From assembly GCA_025024175.1 (NCBI GenBank), contig QCXZ01000001.1, positions 36,574,942-36,638,941 on the forward strand: a DNA stretch of 64,000 nt, written 5' to 3'. The DNA is from Rhyzopertha dominica (taxonomy: Eukaryota > Arthropoda > Insecta > Coleoptera > Bostrichidae). The notes under the pieces were generated by a model. The model was not told the DNA's origin and did no database searches. It worked only from the letters and a program-made list of their open reading frames with translations. The translations under genes and the position numbers were made by a program. This document shows, one piece after another, positions 12,701-27,700 of the stretch (the stretch's first letter is position 1; every line of letters starts with the position of its first letter).

Positions 12701-15700
12701 TAGCCCCTAGTATTGCAAATATATGATTTTATTTTTTAATACATTTGTACAGGAAAAATTATTGTCATTTTTATAGGGCACCTGTTAAAGTCACATTATC
12801 GGAAGGACCATACCATGTAGCACAATTCCGTGACTCATCTAGAGAGTTCGATTTAACCAAAGAGTCCGATTTAGCAGATCTAAGACGGGAAGTAGAACTT
12901 CGAATGAGAAACAGTGTTCGTGGTGGAAAAACTGTTTCAAATGAAGTTATCTCTATGACTGTTAAAGGTAGGTAAGCATATTAATATAATTATTTTTCAA
13001 ATACTATTAGTTCCAACAAGATAGGATTACTTGTGGAAAAAATATATAGTGATATATGGGAATTCTAGCTGTTAAGTATTTTTCGGTATGTGGCTAGAGG
13101 CAGTATGCAATTTGTTAAAGATAAACAGAAGCATTTAACACTTCGTCATACTCATATATTCATAGCAGGCGCTTTCTTTTAAGAATGTGATATGAAGTAT
13201 GTACAAACTAGAAGCCGACAATGAATCGGTAAAAGTTTAGAATTGTTCAAGACGTATTTGCAGTACTTCAATTTAAATTAGCTAAGTATTAGTGCCCTCA
13301 TAATATTTTGCACAAGATTCCAGGTATATTTCCAAAATAACGTCATGGAGGTGCTTGATATCGGCGTGAATAGGTGATTAGTTCTGTTAAGTATTTACTA
13401 GCGACAAGCCATTGAGTTTTGAGAACTCAGCGTTGTCAATGCATTCGTCATGTTACGCACAATTGGTACTAGTTTTAGTTTAAACAATAACAACATTTAT
13501 AATCATGTCAAATATACATTTATGTACAGCTAGCTCCAATTATCCTGCTCATCTAATTGACAGATTTATTTGAAATCTTAGAGAAAAATGCTTCGAAAAA
13601 AGATTATAGGACCTAAGGAGTACATGATAACAGGATACAACATATAAAGGGTGTTTACTGTTCCGGGCCAGACCTGCTTTTTTTTTAATGTAGCCATTAA
13701 TTTTTTATTTAGGATACTGATTATACATCACATTCTAAGCAAAAAAAAACTACTAAGATATAATGACTAAAACGAACGGTTTCTGATACGCCAGCTGGTC
13801 CAGTTACCATGCTCATCGATTTGATGGCTTTATTTCAAATCTTACAGAAAAATGTTCAAAGTAAATTTTATAGAAATCAAGGAACACTCGATAAGGCGAT
13901 ACAGCATATTTTTACAGGATATTCAGATTTCAAATACCGAGCCAAACTTACATATTTCTGAACCACTAATTTTTTTTTACTCATTTTGGTTATAAATCGA
14001 GTTCTAAGCGATACTCTGATATACAGTGTGACCCACTTGTTTTCGGGTCACCCTGAAAAAAAGTTTATTAATTGTGTGATTTGGCGAGGGTTTTTTTTTA
14101 AATGCAACTTTATATATACGCTAAAAGATTGATAAGTGCATAGAAGAAAATGGTGGCTTGGTAGAAGTTACAAAAATTTTGTAGTTTTAATTTTTTTTCG
14201 TTTCCTTTGTAAAAGTATAGGCCTAATGTTTATTTTAGCAGGTTATTAGAATTATAATTTTATTGGTTGGTTCTTTTTATGGCTAAGTGTGAATTTTGGA
14301 AAATAAATAAATACCTAGTGTCCCTTTTTTTTTCACGAAATCGTTATTACTTGAGATTTTCTAGTAAAACTTGGTACAGGCCCGTTTTGAGGGATGTCGA
14401 ACCCAGTGGCGTGCACAGATTTTTTTCTCTTAGAAACTGGCAAAGTAGGCAAGGTCATTTTTGCTGAAAATATGAAGTTTGTCAAACCCTACAATTTAAA
14501 AAAAAATTGTATATTTACAATTTCACTAATTGCTAGTTTTTCTACTGAATCATGAAAAAAGTCATAATTAGTGTTTTATATTGTACCTTTGTGATTGTAC
14601 AGTGATAGAATATTTTCCCTCTTATTTATTACACTTATGTATTGTAGATGTATATTTATGAAGAGGGTAAAAAAATTATAACACTTTGATTCCGCCTAAA
14701 GGTGGCGTCATTTTAAACTCTACGCCCTGCCTAAACAATGGCATAATCATATACAACGTCACAACTTTTTTTACAGGAAATTTTAGTTTCTTAATTTTTG
14801 TTTAAGTTTTCTATTGCGGTTTTGCCAAATAGCTCTGAGTGGCCCCAATTTCCCGTTTATCGCACAATGATATCAGTCATGCTGGGCTAGACATCCATTA
14901 GCTGTGTCACCTAAACGTAAGAAGCAAATTCACCATATAACGAACACCCGCCTGCATGGTGAAATCCACTGCCAATGCTATCTTTTGCATAAGCACAAGG
15001 GATTTTTCTCTTGTACAGAGTGGTCCAGTAGTTTGAAATGATAGAGAAGAATATTCAAATTAAAGGAATCAAATCCATGGAATACTCGATAATGCAATAT
15101 ACAATATTCATGTAAGATGTTAAGTTTTCGAGAAATGAACCAAACTTGCATTCTTTTGAATGGAACTATAAATTTTATTTTGTTAATCTAACAAATTCTA
15201 AGCACAAAAGGTTGATACGTAATATGCTTAAAAATTAATAGTTTGGACCTATGGCATGTGCCTACCCATTTTATAACTCTTTGAGAAAGAATGTTTCACA
15301 AAAAAGTTGTAACATTCACTTAGTATTCCATAACCAATTTACAGAGGTCTGCAAACGACGTTTAGATTACACCTGTAATCGAAATGTCAGACTAATAACT
15401 TTTTATCAGTGTTTTCAAGAGGCAGCGATCTTTCCGAGAAAATATTATCTTATATTATGGACGCTGAAAGCATTCACCCTCGTATAGCTATAACATATTT
15501 TAAAATTCAAAAGTATTGTATTACTTCTACTTGATATCAAAATACACTATTTTCTGGAAAAAAAGAAGCATTTGTGAAAGCTTACATAACTTGCAACTTT
15601 ATAGTAATAACCAAATTATCGCTCCTTTCACATTGTTTTGCTGGCATGCCATAAATACACAAGTACATGTCTTAATATTAATCAGCTAGCTGTGATACAA

Positions 15701-18700
15701 AAATTGTGATTAGAGAAATTCTTAGAACATATTAAATGATGCCTTTGACAGTACTTGTGCATTCATAAATTGCAAATATCTGTTATTCCTTATTTTTCTG
15801 TTTTACTGCTAACAGAAGCATTTAAAAAACTGCAATGACTGAATAAACACAGTGGTTTTATGCAGTGTAAGATTATCTGACCAAAAAACACTGCTTCTTT
15901 CTATAAAAATATTATTTATCTATTTATTGTGGTGTAAATCAGCTTAAATAAAGATGTTCCATGTACTTTTGTAACATGTATGTTTGTTACTATATTCACT
16001 AAAATATTTTATTTTTTCCTTTTCCTTTTATTATCTGCCTGTTTTGTAAATATTGTGACTTAATAATTAAACTATAAAGGGCAGTGTAATTATTGGCAAC
16101 AGTGTTTTGTTGTGGCAAGTATTTCCTTGATTCATTTTGTTTTATGGAAAGTATTTTAGTGAAACAAAAGTATTTAAAAAGTAGCTTTTTTGGTAATATA
16201 AAATAACTAATAATAAATATTACAATAGCTTTTGCTTAGTTTTTGTGTTACTTAATTCCCTAATTTTGTAAAATTTTTATAGGACCAGGACTACAGAGGA
16301 TGGTATTAGTAGATCTACCAGGAATAATATCGGTAAGTTACTAATGTGCTTGTAGTGTAACAGACTGTTTAAATGCTTCGAATCCTTTGTTTACTTGCAT
16401 TTAAAATGAGTAACATTTAACTAGTTTTATTTTAATAACCATTGTAATTATTACAAATGTTGTTCTTAGCATATTAAAATTTCATATTTGTTTTTATTAT
16501 ATCAATGTAAAATTGGTATCAATGTTTATTATTTTGTAAGAAAATGTCTCAGTATATTGCAGGTCAACTTCTGTGTATTTAAACTTAAATTTAAAAAAAT
16601 AGTGATACATGATTTTATAATACACAGTCTAAACAAAGATAATTGAATTGGATCACAATGATTATATGAAATGTACAGTACTATTTCATAAAATATTTAT
16701 TGTTTAAATAAAAATGTAGAAGAAATTTATAGATATCACCAATTAACACCTACTTCTAGGCTTTGAAAATTCCTGTTTTACCTATGATTTACATGTTTTC
16801 AGTTTTAATGTATTTCTAGACTGTAACAACTGATATGGCTGCAGATACGAGGGAGAGTATAAAACAAATGACACAAGCTTACATGAACAATCCAAATGCC
16901 ATCATACTTTGTATACAGGTATTTTCATATTATTCACTCTACTTATGTCATATAATTTCACACATTTTTCAGGATGGGTCTGTGGATGCTGAAAGAAGTA
17001 ATGTGACAGATTTAGTAGCGCAGTGTGATCCTCAAGGAAAAAGAACTATTTTCGTATTAACTAAAGTTGATATGGCTGAACAAAATTTAGCTGATCCTAG
17101 CAGAGTGAGTTTTGAAAAAAAATTAGCTTTTTGTTTATGCATTGATTTGATACTATAAATGGATCCGGCATTGACACTGATCTACAATGATGAGATTGAG
17201 AATGCAAAAATCTGCTGTTTAAAGGTTAAACATGAGTTCTCAAATTGTGAGTCATAACTTTTCAAAATATTTCAAATACTGAAGTATTCAGTTACAAGTA
17301 CGAGAAAGTATTTCAAATACTAATATTTTGAAATGTATTTGAATACTAAGAAAGATATTGCTGATTTTTTATGCATTGCAAATATAATTTTTTTAACGAT
17401 ATGTCAAATAACATCAATATAGCTCAAGATAAACCACTTACATAGGGAATAGTCATATTAAAATTCAATAATACACAGGGTGTTCATCTCTTCTGGTATA
17501 AGTTGAATTGAGTAAAGCTAACAAAATTTTTAAAGTCAAGTTCCGAATTTTTATATTTTTTTAAAAGCTTGTAATTAACAATTTCTCTTACCTATCATTT
17601 ACAACATTTAAAGCATTCAACACGTCATACTTTTCAGAAAAAAAATATATTTGCAGTTTGTAAACTATTTCATGATCATAATAATGTTTTCTTAGATTTA
17701 CTTTACGAATAGTTTCGTTGAATATTTAAAAAACAAAGCTTGAGGCATGAACACACATGAGTCCAGGATAAGATCCGTTTTCAGTAAAATAGATTTTCAC
17801 TTATGCTTGGAAGCGTTGTTGTTATGGCAACAAACTTACTTGGGCCTTACTTTGAATAGGAAACATTTTTCTACATATGATAAGGAAGTCTTGACCATAA
17901 ATCACGCTGGTAAATGTCTTATTAATTTCAGGACATTCTGTATTCAAGCTACATGTGTGTTACCATATAGATGTACAGTGGAATTTCCATTATCCGAGTC
18001 TCAGTTATGCGAGATCCGGCTTATCAGAGCCCAATAGTTTTGTGCCATTTACTACATGAAAAGCAACTCTTACGACACTAAAAACATATATTTAGGTAAT
18101 CAGCTTTATCCGAGTTTTTCTCTAACCTAGGTTACGACCGCCCCCGTTACCTCGGATAATCAAGACTCCACTGTAGTAGTTTGCAAACAGAAACTCAAAA
18201 ACCGTGGATTGATAAGGGTGCCTTTTCTGTATAACAAACTGTATATTACAAATTAACTATATTTCAGGAGAAATATAATAATTGAACTTTAAAATTAATA
18301 ATAAATTTTGCCACCATATTCACAGGCTTGACTTGTTCATTAAAACTTTGGAATTAGCATCGTACTACTTTTTTTGATATAGAATTAGTAATTTCCCAAT
18401 ATTTCATAATTTATTCCCTGGAGATATCAATAAAAGCCATCTTCGATGTACCTCTTTTACGGTAATATATACAGGGTCCGCCACTTAAAACTCCCTAGGT
18501 ACATCGCTGCACAAAAAAAAAAAAAAATTTGGAGTAACTTTTAAATAAATAAAGTACAAAGTTCGTTCTACAGAGAAAGAGGCTAGAAAACGAAACTTTG
18601 CGATGAGGCTAGTTTGGTTTTCTACATCACGCACTAGCCTCATCGCCGGGTTTCGTTTCCTAGCCTCTCTCTCTGTAGAACGAACTTTGTACTTTATTTA

Positions 18701-21700
18701 TTTAAAAGTTACTCCAAATTTTGGGGTTTTTTGTGCATCGATGGGTATATAGGCATAATTTGTACCATAATAAGCTACTAAAGTAGCACTTAAAAAATTC
18801 TGAACAACGCTATTAACAAAAATGGCGGCGACTAGTTTTTCTTGTTTTTCACTAAGAAGGAGTAAAAATTACGCATACATGGTAAAGACACGAATTGAAG
18901 AAAATAAAAGCCGGCTTCCAACTATAAAGCAATATTTATTATATGGGGTAAGGTTAAAAAATATTTACAAAAATTAACTTTATTTACAAAATATGATAAT
19001 TAACAAAAAAAATTTTTGGACACCCAATATTTTATTTTTAAAGAGTTTAAAAAGACCTACAATTTCATATATAACTTGAAGTTGTACCTGAAAAAATAGC
19101 GAAAATACGAGCGTGGGGAGTTTTAAGTGGCCGACCCTGTATAGCATATAGAAAGCAATTTACAGAAATTCTTTCTAGGAACATTTGTACTATTTTTGGA
19201 CCTCTAGTATATAGTAAACAATAACAATATAGTGTAGTTTGTACCTTGTACCCTGTTGTTAGTTGTTAGTACAATTCAAAAAATGAAAAGATCGAAAAAA
19301 TGAAAATTAAAACTGAACATACATAATTAAACAGAATTTTAACAATTATATAATTAATTAATTTTATTTGCAGATCTATGTTACATGATTTAAAAATCCT
19401 TTGTATATAATAATAGACATAAGTCTATTATATTAAATACTAAATTCTCAATATTTGTAAGCTTATATTATTTAAATTATTTTAATAATCAACAAATGCA
19501 TGTATTTAAATACTTTTTTAGTGTTTGAAATATAAAACATTTTCAGCTCTGATGGTAACAAGATAATTTAAGAAAAAAAACTGTTGAAGCAGAAACTTGG
19601 ACTAACATGAAAAACATTTGATATATCCTGGATTAGAAAGTAATTTTGCTTGGTGATGGAAAAAGTGATAATGTTTTCAAATTGATTTTGTGCATTCTTT
19701 AATAAAAAATCCAAATATTTGCAGATTAAACTATTTAAATAATTTGATCTTGACAACCTTCAAATGTGCAGTAGAGTGGTTATGCCGGGTTTATTTATTG
19801 TAAGGTCTATTATGTCTGTATAATTTATTGTAGATAAAAAAAATTTTGTCTGGCAAATTGTTCCCCATGAAAGCTCTTGGATATTTTGCTGTAATTACTG
19901 GTAGAGGACGTAAGGATGATTCGATTCAGTCCATCAAGGAATATGAAGAACAATTCTTCACTAATTCCAAACTTTTTAAGTAAGTTCATTATGTTGTAAA
20001 CTTACATGTTAAATCTTATATAAAATACCCCTATATCATGTCCTTTTATCTTATAATCATTATATGCTTTGAATAGGGTTAATGGAAGGAGTAAATTTTA
20101 AAATTATCTAAACTAGGATAGTGTGTCTAAATAGTGGTCCTGATTTTCGGGGCATCAGTTTTTTATCTGATGAAACCTAGTATACAGAATATAAGTTTCC
20201 ATTTATAGTAACACTGGTCTTTAAACAGCGCAATTTAAATATTTATGTTTCTTTAATTGTACATTTAAAACATATATTACCAAGAAAACAAAATTATAGA
20301 AACTGCACATATGAGCTAATTTTATGTGAAGGTGAAAAATATGAGAAATTAAGCGTAATTAGGTAACTTGTTAAATTCCTGCTCAGCTGATTATTGATTA
20401 GTGTAAATTATAAAATTACTTAATAGTGAAGTAATTTCCTTAACTTTTATGTTTGTGGTTTGGGAATGATCTTGTGCAATACAGCTAATCATTTTTATAG
20501 CCACTTTCAGCGAATTCACGATTTTTCCACTAGAAATTGGGTTTGCCAAATATTAATGTCCAAATTTTCACAGTAAAGTAAAACTCTTCACACAATACTT
20601 TAAATAATCATGAGAAATAACAACTTTGTCAAGAGAAATGTCAAGTTATTGACCGTTTGATTTAAAATCTGGTGTGTCAAGTTGGCTACCATGGCGACAT
20701 TTCCGTTTTCGCTCTACTAGTGTTAAAACAGCATTTCACTCCTTCCTGTATCTTTATATTCAAAGATTACATGTACTTTATTGTTAAAATATACTTTTGC
20801 ACTTCTTGGCATACCGATGTTTAATGAGAATTGCTGTGAAGTTGATATCATATTAAAAATTCTAATCCTTCTAACTTATACACTGCCAATGGGGTTGTTG
20901 CCCTTGACAGTAAATCGTTATTATAACACATGTGCGACTTTGCTTGGACCTAATGAAGTTAGAAGCTGGCAAAAGAAAAAATATTTTTAATGTTTTTGTA
21001 TCTTATTTTTACCTTTAATTGTTTACCGCCAAATTAAAATATTTCGTTATATGTCACCTTTCTGGGATACGCACTCCGCTATTGCGGCGATGCGCTGGAT
21101 GCCCTGTTGCATGCTTGACACCTTTGTCGGTGTTGAACACGCATATGTTCTGTGGTTCTGTGCCTTTGTACCTTTGTTTACGTTTTGGTTTGAGAACAGA
21201 GGACGCGTTAAAGTTTTGTTTTTATTTACTTAGTACGTTGTTCCAACATAGACTGTGCAAGATTATGTGAAGGGATCTTCGGACAATTTACCAAAAATTG
21301 ACTTACACATGAGTGACGAATTTTACATGAATGGAAACTCGTGTGGCCAGATCGTTTCGATTTTATGCAAATTAGGCGATTTTGCTATTTAAAGGTTGCG
21401 ATTTGAATAAAATGATGTAATGGCAGCTATACATGCTGTAACTCAGGTTTAAACAAGTTTACACACTTAATAAATAGTTGTTCCATTTTTAATATCACTT
21501 GAAATATGAGTTTATCCTTCGGCTGCCATAAAATTAATTCTGTTTGCGATATATCCGCTGCAAGTTATAATTTTAATTTAATATATTTTACGTTTTAATA
21601 TTTACAGTGAAAACGACTAACAACGAATCGCGTTTAACACATCCATTTGCGTGTAGGTTTTTATAATTCATAATTATGATTGCGAGTTTGAAATAAAATG

Positions 21701-24700
21701 GCAACGCTGCTGCGACTTCGATTTCAGAAACTTCATCTCGGCTGACAGGAATGCCAGGATCAGAAAATGACATTGCAACATCACACATTTACACCGCACC
21801 AAGCGCGCCAGGGAACGCTGACGTCAGAGATTCATACTTTAGACATAAACAATCTTTTTTTAAGAATTAACTAAGCGCTTTGCAAAAAATAAAAATAACA
21901 GGAGTCTATATTTTTTCATGTAGATTCATATTCTGCAATAAAAAAAATAGGGGCAACAGGCCCATAGAGTAGCTCGGAAGACGTGATTACAAATGGTAGT
22001 TGGGAGGCGGGCTTTGTTGGTATTTGGTCGGTATTACCATAGCTTTTTATTTGATCATTGCAGGTTTATGCCTAAATTAAAAAATGGCTGGTATTCTACT
22101 GCTACAATTCACAACACAACATAAATGACGTGTATTTATAACTTACAAAGAACTGCTTAATTTCACTACAATTCACCATAATACTTCATGGGAATATCAA
22201 AATCCATTACATTAGATCTTTGCCTCCCAGCTGCCGTATTGGTTTGGATTTTTCCTAGGGCTCTAGATGACTGTAGATAGAAGGGTAGTGATCTTGAATA
22301 TAGTTGTATTACTCTTAATTATTCACATAGCTACGAGGTGTGTTCAAAAAGTAACCGCTATTTACATTCTGTATCTATTCTTCATCAATATTGTCCCGTT
22401 CAGAGTAAACCCCTTTAGATATAATGCACTTGTACCAGTGGTTTTTCCAATTTTTGAAGCACTTTTAGAAGTCAATTTTTGGTATGGCTTTCAGCTCCTT
22501 TAGCGATACTGTCCTCGTCGTCCTTTAATGGTTCTCTTTAGCTTTGGGAATAGAAAAAATCGTATGGAACCACGGCTGGTAAATTTGGTCAAAACGTGTT
22601 GAACAGGCATTGAAGTATNAGCAGGTGCAAAAGCCATTTATAATAATGTTGNGCCATAAATTGGGGAGTTTCTTTCGAATTGTTTTATGCAAACGGCATG
22701 GGACTTTTAGGTACTCTTTCTTATTGATCGTTTTACCTTGTGGCAAGAACTCATGACACCCTATGACATTAATATTGAAGAACTCAGTGACATAACCTTT
22801 ACATTCAACCACACTTGTCAAGTTTTTTTTTTCTTGGCGATCCGTAATGTTGGCACTGCGATGACTGAGCCTTAGTTTTCATGTCACCCATAAGTACATG
22901 CTTCATCACCCATTATGACTCATTTCACTATTTCTGTATCATTGTTAACTTTATTTAGCAACTCCTGAACAACTTGCGTCCACTGCTGTTTTTGGTCGTA
23001 ATTCAGCAATTTCAGAACAAACCGTGCCATGAACTAATTGATATGCCAACATCAGCAATGACTTCTCTGATTGTGATTCGTAGCCACGTCTTCTTTTTCA
23101 ATGTTTTTGTCAGTTATTGAGTTGCTGAGGTATCCAGATTGTTCATCTTCATGGCCTTGAAAACACTTTTAGAACTCATAGACCCTTGTTTTACTTATTA
23201 CAGACTCATATAAAGCAATATTTAACACTACTAAAATATTGCTACACTTTATTTTACTATAGAAAANTTAATACAGGTTCTTTGGTCAATTTTGTTTGGA
23301 AGTAAAAATTCGCTGATCACTTCAAAACATGTATAACCTTTTTGACAGCTGACAACAGACTAAACATCCAATAGGGCTAAACATGTACAGATATGTTTAC
23401 CAGCATAATAACAATATTAGACTGATACAACCCACAAAATTATAAAATTCCCATAACTTTTTTAACATACCTTATATATCTATCCTATTTTTCATCAGAC
23501 ATTTTGCACCATATAATACAATATTTAATATAAGCAAAAACATGTTTTACCCTGTAGCGTTCATTTAGTACTGAATGATAAACTGCATGTTTTTAGAGAA
23601 GGAGTAGTAAAATCCACGCAGATAACAACTCGCAACTTAAGTCTAGCAGTGGCAGATTGCTTTTGGAAGATGGTCAAGGAATCAGTTGAACAGCAAGCTG
23701 ATGCTTTTAAAGCACTACGTTTTAATTTGGAAACAGAGTGGAAAAATAACTTCCCTCGCCTGCGAGAACAGGACAGGGATGAATTGTTTGAGAGAGCGAG
23801 ATCAGAAATATTAGATGAAGTTGTGAACTTGTCACAAGTCAGCCCTAAACAATGGGAAGATGCTTTGCTTGATAAAATGTGGGAAAAGGTGTCAGGTTAT
23901 GTTTTTGAGAGTATTTATCTACCTGCAGCACAAAGTGGATCATCAGGTAATTTTAATTCATACTGCATTTTAGAAAATATGATAGAAGTAAATGTAGTAG
24001 CTTAGGGACAAGAAGAATGAGACAAAATTGTTACCAATGTAGACATTTGATAAATTGGGATACTTGCTTAGCTAAACAAAACTTTTAATTTGACAGTACT
24101 AGGTTTCTTGGGAGGGGGCTCTTTTTTTAGATTTTTTCGGCAGTATAATTTAGATGCCTAAAATGAGCCTTCTAATATAGACCTATTTTTGTAAGTCAGT
24201 TTTAATAACATAATTTGGACTTCTAGCATCACTACTTACTAAAAAATGTATGAAACAAAAATGAAGCAAGCAAAATTTGCTAAACATATTTGGACAGTTC
24301 AGTATTGTTTTAATGTTGTATGATGAAATTTTTAATTTGAAAATGCTGAAACTGTGCTAGACTTTAGATAAGATCAAATTAAAATTGAGATGTAAAGATA
24401 AGATTCGTTTTAGGTAATATTAGCCCATTGCTGATTTCGTTTTGATAATGCTATTTTACAATCATCAATATCTGAATATTGACCAAACTGTTAAAGTCAT
24501 TAACATTTACTTTACTGTGTAAGAATACAATCATAAATGCAGAGCTGGCCACAGTCCTTGACCAGATGGCTTGAGGCTGTAAGTCCTTGTCCAGATAGTT
24601 TTGTTTTGTCAAGCACAAATTGGTTTAATTTTTTAAAGGGCTTGAATTACTAAATATTTTCTTAAAGTAATTTAATTACTGGGCTTGAAGAACTTGAAAG

Positions 24701-27700
24701 GGTTTGAAATTCTAAAATAATACAAGAACTGAATGATTAATATATTTTTGGAAAAACACTGTCTTTTATTAATCACTAAAAAACAATATTCATCTGAGGT
24801 TTCGATTAGACTTGTAATTTTTGTTAAAGAAAAGAACCTCTAAATATTGTATGACACGAGGTCAAACAAAATTAACTAAATAAACAAATCCACTAAGTAC
24901 GAGATGTCATAGAAACAAGTGCCAACGTGATAAAATCTAAACTGATTGAGTAGAAAGCAACTACTATCCATATCAGGAAAAAACCAACTTTCGTCATCAG
25001 TTTATTGTTGAGTTACGCCACACGTCTAGTTGGTTCTATTCACGAATGTCTCTTTATGATGTCTATGCTACTGCGTACATGTATGTCGTAACTCAACAAT
25101 AAACTGATCATAAAAGTTTGTTTTTTCCTGATTTGGATAGTACCTATTGATTATACATTTAGCACTTAAAAAAAAATATGAAATTGCCTTTTTAAAAATA
25201 CGAGTATCACCTAATTCATCATTTCCATTATCGATATTAAAGTTATGAATATTTCAAGAAAATTCTTCATTTTCCTTTATAAAACATTTGTAATATTAAT
25301 ATGTTTAATTACATATGAATGTTTAGCTATGGAAAATTTATTTATTTGTTGCAGCCTAATAGCACGTGTATTCTTTTAGATTGGTCCCTACTTTTAGTCT
25401 GGTTTGACCTATGTAACAATTGCCTCAAGAACAAGTAATTTTGTAAACATCTTCACTTTTTAGGTGTACCTTATCTTTAGTAGAACACAGAATTTTTTCT
25501 AAACTATTATTTTTTACTAGCAACAACTTTGAAGAGGTAGCGATTAACAGTTTTCATTTTTAGGGCTAAATTTGATATAATAATAATAATAATTTCAGAC
25601 GAAAGTTCATTACAACAAAAAAAATATAATCTTAAATCGGCGCTAATAAAAAATGGTTATAGTAGTATTAATATTTGGTCAATTTTTAATAAAAGGGCTC
25701 GTCCATATCAATGAAATTGTCTATCAACACAAAGTAAATTAGAGTTGTGTTTGTATTATGTGCGAGGCCTTTCGGAAAATTAACATTGCTGCCAGTAACA
25801 ACTTGAAATAAACATATTTTTTGAAAATTGTACCAAGACAAGCAATGTTTATAATCCATTTTTGAAGCATCATCGAATTTTGTGAAAATTTAAAATCCAG
25901 TTAAAAGACTACACATTTCTATGTGAGAAGAGTCATTGTTGCCTTTACCCGAAATTGAGCAAAATCGTCTCAGCAACATTTGAGGTCGTGCTCATTGAAA
26001 CCAAATTTCCATTCGGTGATATGGGACTTAATTGTTGTGTTTCTTTTTGTCATTTGAACATGTACGGATGAAATATGTACATGCAATTGATACTTTCAAT
26101 AAATTTTCAGTGATATTGATTGTTATAAGTTAAACTACAAACACTATAATAATAATGCATTTTATGTGTACACTGGTACAAAGCTTCTTTAAAAAAGACC
26201 ATGCTTTATCTTACCAGTATGAGTTGAACTAGTTGCAGTTCTTTTTAGACATCTTATGATTACTTGTTTATGGTGTTTTAAAAGTTTGAAAGCTCCCTGG
26301 AGGTCTTAAGCAGTCTCTAAGACTAGCAAATACAAAATAGTAATTGAAGCCCTAAGCCCTACAAAAGGGATGAATTTCTTTTTTAATTACAGACTACAAA
26401 ATTATTTCACAAAAGTAATTAGATCACTAAGCCCCAAATACAGCCAGAAAAGGCACAAACCCTTTTTGCATGTTCAACTTGTGTTATAACTTCGTAAATG
26501 CATTTCTGACTGGCAAAAAATACCGGTTATTGATAAGCATGCCTCAAAGAACCCATAGAAGATGATTTATTGTTTTGTACAAGGCCTCCATTAGAGAGCA
26601 CTCATGTCTTGCTCAACAGCTCTTTATGCCTGTATCAGAGAAATTTTTATTTCAAAGTTTATTTTATTTTGTTTATTATTTACAGTTAACTGCAAACAAG
26701 TAAACATATCTGGTAATTTGGTATAAAGTTTGTTGATTGAAATATATTGATGATTCTAGGGCTTATTACGTTTTTTATAAGAACTTCTGTAAAATTCTGA
26801 ATTTAGCACATAAATATTCTACTTGGCTCTGCTCTACTGTAATCAAATGCAAAAGATTCTTTCCAACACCATGATAATTATGAGAATGATGCATAAATTG
26901 CAGTAATAGTAATTTTTAATATAACAAGTAATAGCAACAAAAGTAAGTGAAGAAAATATTTTCTACATTGGGAAAAATAAAACCTAAGGAGGAATTATGA
27001 ATTGTGTAATGTCTTTAAGCATGCTACTAATTTGAATCTTCTTCATAACAGCTTAAATAGTCTATATTTATTAGGCAAAACTGAAATTGACCAAATAATT
27101 TAATAAGTGATTGAGACTATTACTAATTCAATAAAAAGTAAGTTCATCTGTTAATTTTGTGTACCTATACAAATTTAAAGGATAATGTGTACTATTTTGT
27201 TGTGAAATACTTGAAATTAATTTGAATTGTGTAACTTAAAGTCGTAATTGCAATAACCACTTAACATTTGGAGTTTAACTAACAGAAATCATTTTTAAGG
27301 CACATTCAATACTGCTGTGGATATAAAACTGCGTCAGTGGACAGAACAAGCTTTGCCAGCAAAGGCAGTCGAGTGTGGGTGGGAAACATTGAAATCAGAA
27401 TTTGCTCGTTTTATGGAGAAAGCTGCAAAAGCACCAGATCATGACGATATATTTGATCAGTTGAAGGCAGCTGTAGTTAATGAAGCTCTTCAACAGCATG
27501 TTTGGGAGGATAAAGCTTCCGAAATGCTTCGAGTCATACAACTGAATACCCTGGAAGACAGAACAGTCAATGATAAACGTGACTGGGACCAAGCAGTTAA
27601 ATTCTTAGAATCTAGTGTGCGTGAGAAACTGAAACAAAATGAAGATGTTTTGAGGCAAATGATAGGCCCAACTGCCAAGGAACGTTGGCTGTATTGGCAG

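Noticed and set aside
27395..27678. Minus-strand open frames opposite an Opa1 exon
   Set aside because: Shadow frames of the strongly conserved Opa1 coding exon 27300-28064.
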